DNA of 64,000 nt, taken from RYN-111 sp963760125 (GTDB taxonomy: Bacteria > Actinomycetota > Actinomycetes > Mycobacteriales > SCTD01). Shown piece by piece: positions 60,134 through 64,000 of this stretch. Numbering within the stretch: position 1 is the first letter of the stretch; each line of letters opens with the position of its first letter. A program made the translations under genes and the position numbers. A model generated the notes under the pieces. The model worked only from the letters and a program-made list of their open reading frames with translations. It did not search any database and was not told where the DNA came from. The stretch is taken from positions 310,001 through 374,000 of the forward strand of contig CAVXBV010000007.1 in assembly GCA_963760125.1 (NCBI GenBank), written 5' to 3'.

Positions 60134-60858
60134 CGGACTGGTCGGCGTACCTCGACGCCTACCACCAAGAGCGCCCGGGGATCACCGAGGACCTGCTCGC
60201 GCTCGCGCAGGACGACGGCCTCACGCCGTACGCCTGGGCGGCGCAGGCCGTCCCCCCGGGCGGCGTGGTCCTGGACGTCTGCTGCGGGAGCGCGCCGCTG
60301 CGCCCCCTCCTGGTGCCCGGCAGGTACGTGGGCGTCGACCTGTCACCGGCCGAGCTGTCCCTGGCCGCCGCCCGCGGCCTGGACGTCGTCAGGGGGGATG
60401 CCGCCGAGCTGCCGATCGCGACCGGTGCGGTGGACAGCCTGGTCGTCTCGATGGCCCTGCAGCTCGTGCCCTTCGACCGGACCCTGGCCGAGGCCGCGAG
60501 GGTGCTGCGCCCCGGTGGCGTGCTCGTGGCGCTCGTCCCGGTGAGCCGGCCTCTGTCGAGGGCGGACCGGTGGCGCTACGCGCGCCTGTCCCTGGCCCTC
60601 CGGACCGCGGTGGGCTACCCCAATGACGCGCTGCTGCGCTCCTTCACCGGGACGCCGGAGCTGCTGGTGGGCAGCGACGAGTCACGGGCCTTCCTCGTGG
60701 AGGTCTCCTCGCCGGACGTGGGCGACCTGCTGCTGGACGCGCTCTACCTGCCGGGGGTCAGTGACGACCGGTTGGCGGCCAGCCGTCAGGTCGTGCGCGG
60801 CTGGACCGGTCACCGGGTCGCCGTGCCGATCCGAAGGGTCGTCCTGGTGCGTGCGTGA
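60130..60858 (+). CDS. Class I SAM-dependent methyltransferase
   Basis: The 242-residue protein has motif I VVLDVCCGSAPLRPLL, motif II YVGVDLSPAEL and motif IV SMALQLVPFDRTLAEAARVL, as in the UbiE/Methyltransf_11 type. The substrate is unknown. GTG 60130 overlaps the stop of the aldehyde dehydrogenase gene (GTGA), in keeping with the coupled pairs of this genome; an in-frame ATG at 60121 is the alternative. It is probably cotranscribed with the dehydrogenase. Confidence 0.85.
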   Translation: MTDWSAYLDAYHQERPGITEDLLALAQDDGLTPYAWAAQAVPPGGVVLDVCCGSAPLRPLLVPGRYVGVDLSPAELSLAAARGLDVVRGDAAELPIATGAVDSLVVSMALQLVPFDRTLAEAARVLRPGGVLVALVPVSRPLSRADRWRYARLSLALRTAVGYPNDALLRSFTGTPELLVGSDESRAFLVEVSSPDVGDLLLDALYLPGVSDDRLAASRQVVRGWTGHRVAVPIRRVVLVRA

Positions 60859-60873
60859 CCGCGCTGGTGGCTC

Positions 60874-60879
60874 TAAGGT
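60874..60879 (+). promoter_or_regulatory. -10 element TAAGGT, leaderless
   Basis: TAAGGT ends 7 bases before ATG 60887, with no Shine-Dalgarno sequence. It marks the start of the secreted protein gene. Confidence 0.6.
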
Positions 60880-60886
60880 GCGCCGC

Positions 60887-61525
60887 ATGCGCATCGGGCT
60901 ACTCCTCACAGCACTCGTGCTGCCGCTCGCCGTCAGCACGCCGGCGCCAGCGGCAACGTGTCGCCACCTGCTCACCGACGTCGCGGGGGACGCCGATCAC
61001 GTGAGCGCCAGCGAAGAGGTGCCGTACCCGACCGCGGTCGACGACCCCGCCCAGGTGGACGTCCGTTGGGCCGAGCTCCGCACCACCGCCACGACGCTGG
61101 TCGCGACGCTCAAGGTCCAGGACCTTGCACCCGAGGGTCCGCGAACTCTGGACCACCTCTACATGGTGTCCTTCGACGACGGCTCGCGGACGGTGAGCCT
61201 GTCGGGGATGTTCGGGCAGGACGGCACGTCCTGGGCACGGGCGCAGGAGTCCCTTGCTGGTGAGGACCGCCCGGAGGATGGGGGCGTGTACGTCGGTCGC
61301 TACCTGGCAGGCGTCACCGCGAGCCGTGACCTCCGACGCGACCTCGTGGTGTTCACGATCGCGCGGTCCGAGCTCGGTCCGCTGGCGGCGTCCCTCACCC
61401 GCATCTCAGCCTCGGGCTGGGTGGCGGTCAAGACGTTCAACGGCGGGACCTACTCCGTGGCCGATGTCGGCCGCACCCCGCTGAGCTACCGGACGGGTAC
61501 GAGGGACTGCTTGTCTGAGTCCTAG
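60887..61525 (+). CDS. Secreted protein of unknown function
   Basis: The 212-residue protein has a signal peptide (1-23, STPAPAATC), then a beta-rich domain of about 185 residues: DVAGDADHV, VDVRWAELRTTATTLVATLK, YMVSFDDGSRTVSLSGMFG and RDLVVFTIARSEL. The order of strands resembles calcium-binding or carbohydrate-binding jellyroll modules of exported proteins. Cys25 and the C-terminal Cys (TRDCLSES) could form a disulfide. I do not recognise the family. The leaderless ATG 60887 is preferred; the longer open frame is a shadow of the methyltransferase gene. Confidence 0.75.
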   Translation: MRIGLLLTALVLPLAVSTPAPAATCRHLLTDVAGDADHVSASEEVPYPTAVDDPAQVDVRWAELRTTATTLVATLKVQDLAPEGPRTLDHLYMVSFDDGSRTVSLSGMFGQDGTSWARAQESLAGEDRPEDGGVYVGRYLAGVTASRDLRRDLVVFTIARSELGPLAASLTRISASGWVAVKTFNGGTYSVADVGRTPLSYRTGTRDCLSES

Positions 61526-61547
61526 TCCTAGTCCTCGCCGGTGCCGA

Positions 61548-61862
61548 TCAGCAGGGCTTGATCTTGGCGATCTCGGTGGCGTGGTCGGCCATCACCTGCA
61601 GTCGCTGGGCGATCGCGGTCAACGTGGACGGTCGCAGGATGTAGACCGTGATGCGCTCGCACACGGTCGAGGTGACCAGGCCGGCGTCGCGGAGCACCTT
61701 GAGGTGGTGCGACACCAGGGGTTGGGACATGTCGAGCTCGTCGGAGAGCTCGCGCTGCGAGTGGTAGCGCAACTCCAGCAGGCGCACCATCTCGGCACGG
61801 CGGGGCTCGGCGAGGGCGGCAAGCACGACGCCCGCGTCCACGGCCGAGCGGGGAGGGGTCAC
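61548..61862 (-). CDS. ArsR-family transcriptional regulator
   Basis: The 104-residue winged-helix protein carries the ArsR pattern: LAALAEPRRAEMVRLLEL, then the recognition helix DMSQPLVSHHLKVLRDAGLV and the wing CERITVYILRP. Only two cysteines are present, one in the wing and one at the C-terminal end (KIKPC), so the classical metal site is not evident. GTG 61862 is chosen because a promoter with TTGACT and GAGAGT lies directly upstream. It follows the nucleoside hydrolase by 31 bases and may regulate it and the ABC genes. Confidence 0.85.
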   Translation of the reverse strand: MTPPRSAVDAGVVLAALAEPRRAEMVRLLELRYHSQRELSDELDMSQPLVSHHLKVLRDAGLVTSTVCERITVYILRPSTLTAIAQRLQVMADHATEIAKIKPC

Positions 61863-61868
61863 CTGACC

Positions 61869-61897
61869 ACTCTCGTCACGGCAGGGACCGGAGTCAA
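61869..61897 (-). promoter_or_regulatory. -35/-10 promoter of the ArsR-type gene
   Basis: On the minus strand TTGACT (61897-61892) and GAGAGT (61874-61869) are 17 bases apart. The -10 ends 6 bases before GTG 61862. The -35 overlaps the nucleoside hydrolase stop codon. Confidence 0.5.
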
Positions 61898-62859
61898 AGT
61901 TGTCGCCCGGCACGGAGCACGCGGAACAGGTCGCCGAAGACGGCATCCCGGTCGATGTCGGTGGCCTCCCGGATGAGGTGCCGGCCGGGCGGGCGGTGCC
62001 ATCGCCGATCCGCCCCGAGCACGGGCGCGGGGACCAGGCCGGTCGCCAACCACGCCGGGTCAACGAGGTAAGCCACGTTGATGAGGTCCCAGATCACCTT
62101 GCTGAACCCCGGTTGGCGGGTCCGGGTCATCCAGTGGTCCTCCCACGTCTGCCAGAGGTAGTCGCCGACCGCGCCCTGGCCGCGCACGTGCTGCTCCAGC
62201 TCGGCCCGGGTGGTCCGCAGCTCCTCGCCGACGTAGTAGCCGGGCAGGTAGACCAGCGGCGCCGGCCCGTCGAGCAGCACCCGGCTCGCGGGCAGGTCCA
62301 GCGTCAGGTTGTACGACGCCACCTGACCGGGCCAGAAGCTGGGGTGGGCGCTGGTCCAGACCACGCACACCTTCGAGGCGATCGTGGGATCGGTGAGCAG
62401 CGCGCTGGCCAGGTTGGTGGCGCAGGCGATGCCGATCACGTAGAGCGGCCCCTCGCGGTCCTCGTGGGCGAGGGAGATGAGGCTGTCCACCGCGTCGCTC
62501 GGCACCGGCGTCGTGGCGTCCGGCAGGAAGCGGTCGGCGCCGGCCACGACCGGGGTGTCGCTGCCCAGGACGGCGACGAGGTTGCGCAGCTCGAGCAGCG
62601 CCTGGCGCTGGCCCTCGCCGGGCCCGACGGACGGACGGGTGCGTTCCTCGTGCCGGGGCCGGTCGACCAGGGGGTCGGTGTCGGCGTACACCCGCTCGTC
62701 GCTGATCCAGGGTGCGGCGTGCAGCGCGCGGACCCGCAGTCGGTCCGGTCGGAGCAGGGCCCACGCGATCGCGAACTGGTCGTCGACCTCGTTCATCGGG
62801 TCGGTGTCGATGACGACGTCGAGCACGCGGTCGGTGGGCGGCAGGTCGAGCGGGTCCAT
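61894..62859 (-). CDS. Nucleoside hydrolase (IU-NH type)
   Basis: The 321-residue protein has the calcium-binding signature VVIDTDPMNEVDDQFAIAWA near the N-terminus, where the family reads DTDPGxDD; the substituted MNEV is also seen in some bacterial members. GIACATNLASALLTDP and WTSAHPSFWPGQ lie in the core. It should hydrolyse the N-glycosidic bond of a nucleoside taken up by the coupled ABC transporter. Its ATG overlaps the stop of the ABC ATPase (TGATG). A longer open frame to 63102 is a shadow of that gene. Confidence 0.88.
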   Translation of the reverse strand: MDPLDLPPTDRVLDVVIDTDPMNEVDDQFAIAWALLRPDRLRVRALHAAPWISDERVYADTDPLVDRPRHEERTRPSVGPGEGQRQALLELRNLVAVLGSDTPVVAGADRFLPDATTPVPSDAVDSLISLAHEDREGPLYVIGIACATNLASALLTDPTIASKVCVVWTSAHPSFWPGQVASYNLTLDLPASRVLLDGPAPLVYLPGYYVGEELRTTRAELEQHVRGQGAVGDYLWQTWEDHWMTRTRQPGFSKVIWDLINVAYLVDPAWLATGLVPAPVLGADRRWHRPPGRHLIREATDIDRDAVFGDLFRVLRAGRQL

Positions 62860-63872
62860 CACGGCTCCAGCACGGTGCACGCTGCGGGCTCGACACCGAT
62901 GCGAGGAGCGGCGGGGACATCGGCTCCGGGTGGGGCGTGCACCTGCAGCGTCTCCCCACTGCCCAGGCGGAGCTCGACGGCGACGTGGGTCCCGCGGTAC
63001 CTCGCCTCGACGGTCGTCGTCGGAACGCCGTGCTCGGCGAGGCGCACGGCCTCCGGACGGATGCTCAGGACGTACCGGCCGTCCGTGCGGTCGGTCGGCC
63101 ACTGCCCGACGGCGCTGGTGAGGACGCCGCTCGCTGCCACCGCCGCCAGCTCGTTGCGCCCGCCGAAGAAGCGGGCCACCCGCAGGTCGTGCGGCCGGTC
63201 GTAGAAGTCCCGTGGGGAACCGTGCTGCACCAGGGCTCCGTCCAGGAGCAACGCGATGTCGTCCGACATGGCGACCGCCTCCTCCTGGTCGTGAGTGACG
63301 AACAGCGTGGTCAGGTCGAGCTCCTGCTGCACCGCGCGGACCAGCTCGCGGATCTCCACGCGAAGGCTCGCGTCCAGTGCCGAGAACGGCTCGTCGAGCA
63401 GGAGGACCGACGGCTCGGTCACGAGGGCGCGTGCCAACGCAGCACGCTGCTCCTGTCCGCCGGACAGCTCGCCGACCCGTCGGTCCGCGAGATCCTCCAG
63501 GCGCACGAGCCGCAAGGCACGGGACACGCGCTCGCGTCGTTCCGCCTTGCCCACCTTGCGCATGCGCAGCCCGAACGCCACGTTGTCGCCGATGCTGAGG
63601 TGCGGGAACAGCAGCGGTTTCTGGAACACCATCGCGACCGGTCGCCGCTCCGCCGGCAGTCCGAGGACGCTTCGGCCGTTGAACAGGACGTCTCCGGCGT
63701 CGGCGTCGAGCAGTCCCGCCACGACCTTGAGGGTCGTCGTCTTCCCGCAGCCGGACGGCCCCAGCAACGCGGTGAGCGTGCCCGGCGCCACGCGCAGGTC
63801 GACCCCGTCCACGACGGGCGCACCGCCGTACGCCTTGGTCAGGCCCCGGATCTCGATCTCGGTGCCGGTCAC
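62859..63872 (-). CDS. ABC transporter ATP-binding protein (PotA/FbpC-like)
   Basis: The 337-residue protein has a full ATPase domain: Walker A GPSGCGKTTT, Q-loop FQKPLLFPHLS, signature LSGGQEQRAALARAL, Walker B LLLDEPFSALDA and H-loop VTHDQEEAVAM. A C-terminal TOBE-like regulatory domain (residues about 240-337) follows. This is the importer type used for polyamines, ferric iron or sugars. With the neighbouring nucleoside hydrolase it may serve nucleoside or related uptake, but the solute-binding protein is outside the window. GTG 63872 overlaps the permease stop by 4 bases. Confidence 0.9.
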   Translation of the reverse strand: MTGTEIEIRGLTKAYGGAPVVDGVDLRVAPGTLTALLGPSGCGKTTTLKVVAGLLDADAGDVLFNGRSVLGLPAERRPVAMVFQKPLLFPHLSIGDNVAFGLRMRKVGKAERRERVSRALRLVRLEDLADRRVGELSGGQEQRAALARALVTEPSVLLLDEPFSALDASLRVEIRELVRAVQQELDLTTLFVTHDQEEAVAMSDDIALLLDGALVQHGSPRDFYDRPHDLRVARFFGGRNELAAVAASGVLTSAVGQWPTDRTDGRYVLSIRPEAVRLAEHGVPTTTVEARYRGTHVAVELRLGSGETLQVHAPPGADVPAAPRIGVEPAACTVLEP

Positions 63873-64000
63873 AGCCGGCCGAACCCGATGCCGGCTGCGC
63901 TGCCTCCGGTGAGGAACCGCGAGGTCAGCAGCACCAGCACGAGCGGGGGAAGGACGAAAAGGACGGCCAGGGCGGCGGCGAGGTTCAGGTCGGAGCTCCC
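63869..64000 (-). CDS. ABC transporter permease, C-terminus only
   Basis: The window edge cuts this gene; only the last 43 codons are seen. They give a hydrophobic helix (LNLAAALAVLFVLPPLVLVL) and a short tail SRFLTGGSAAGIGFGRL, the usual end of a binding-protein-dependent permease. Its stop overlaps the start of the ATPase gene (GTGA), so permease, ATPase and nucleoside hydrolase are one translationally coupled operon. Confidence 0.75.
   Translation of the reverse strand, partial: GSSDLNLAAALAVLFVLPPLVLVLLTSRFLTGGSAAGIGFGRL

Noticed and set aside
61518..61537. Short TCCTAG direct repeats after the secreted protein gene
   Set aside because: Only three copies of a hexamer; too short to call a functional element.

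Overview
The window is about 70% GC and gene-dense, with many GTG starts, 4-base GTGA/ATGA start-stop overlaps and leaderless promoters. It carries a mycothiol-type maleylpyruvate isomerase family protein, a mycofactocin-coupled SDR, DUF3145 and DUF3052 genes, homodimeric AceE, an RNase HI/phosphoglycerate-mutase fusion and an RNase P RNA. Together these point to an actinomycete chromosome (class Actinomycetes). I cannot name the genus from sequence alone.

Bases 1-2278 look like the decayed end of an integrated element: a multiply frameshifted tyrosine integrase, a frameshifted DUF6998 gene and a frameshifted MmcQ/YjbR gene. They end at a 3' half of a tRNA-Met(CAT) gene that has no 5' half, as expected for the displaced attachment site. 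From 2402 the chromosome is conventional. 2402-6336 (minus) is a GAF / subtilisin-like protease / Crp-type regulator / MFS-cNMP operon, next to a small repeat protein (DDDVQGH repeats). 6836-12611 has DedA, a degenerate ABC-type ATPase coupled to an MFS protein, two secreted proteins and a YceH-methyltransferase fusion. 12611-17189 encodes topoisomerase IV (parC, parE). 17272-23927 has adenosine deaminase, DUF3145, SRPBCC, a lipid-phosphatase/kinase operon with a PHP protein, and a secreted caspase-like protein. 23932-29371 has aceE, DUF3052, a THUMP-like methyltransferase and a maleylpyruvate isomerase family protein.

29411-43615 is a cell-envelope region: a secreted ceramidase-like enzyme, tRNA-Val(TAC), an enormous secreted multidomain protein (about 3,820 residues, interrupted by one 1-base frameshift near 33937) and a secreted SGNH hydrolase. 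43730-50370 is housekeeping: Nif3, a zinc-ribbon coiled-coil protein, RNase H/phosphatase, a DsbA-family FrnE-like protein, a double-length acyl-CoA dehydrogenase and rnpB. 50477-52652 has two paralogous secreted Pro/Thr-rich, C-terminally anchored proteins.

The most notable locus is 52991-54404: a general-stress (GSP17M-like) protein gene overlapping a heliorhodopsin gene, followed by a truncated Excalibur-domain ORF. Retinal-binding lysine K240 and the counterion glutamate E109 are both visible in the heliorhodopsin. Hemerythrin, acyl-CoA synthetase, mycofactocin SDR, aldo/keto reductase, aldehyde dehydrogenase and methyltransferase genes follow. The window ends in an operon of an ABC transporter (permease cut by the window edge, ATPase), a nucleoside hydrolase and an ArsR-type regulator.
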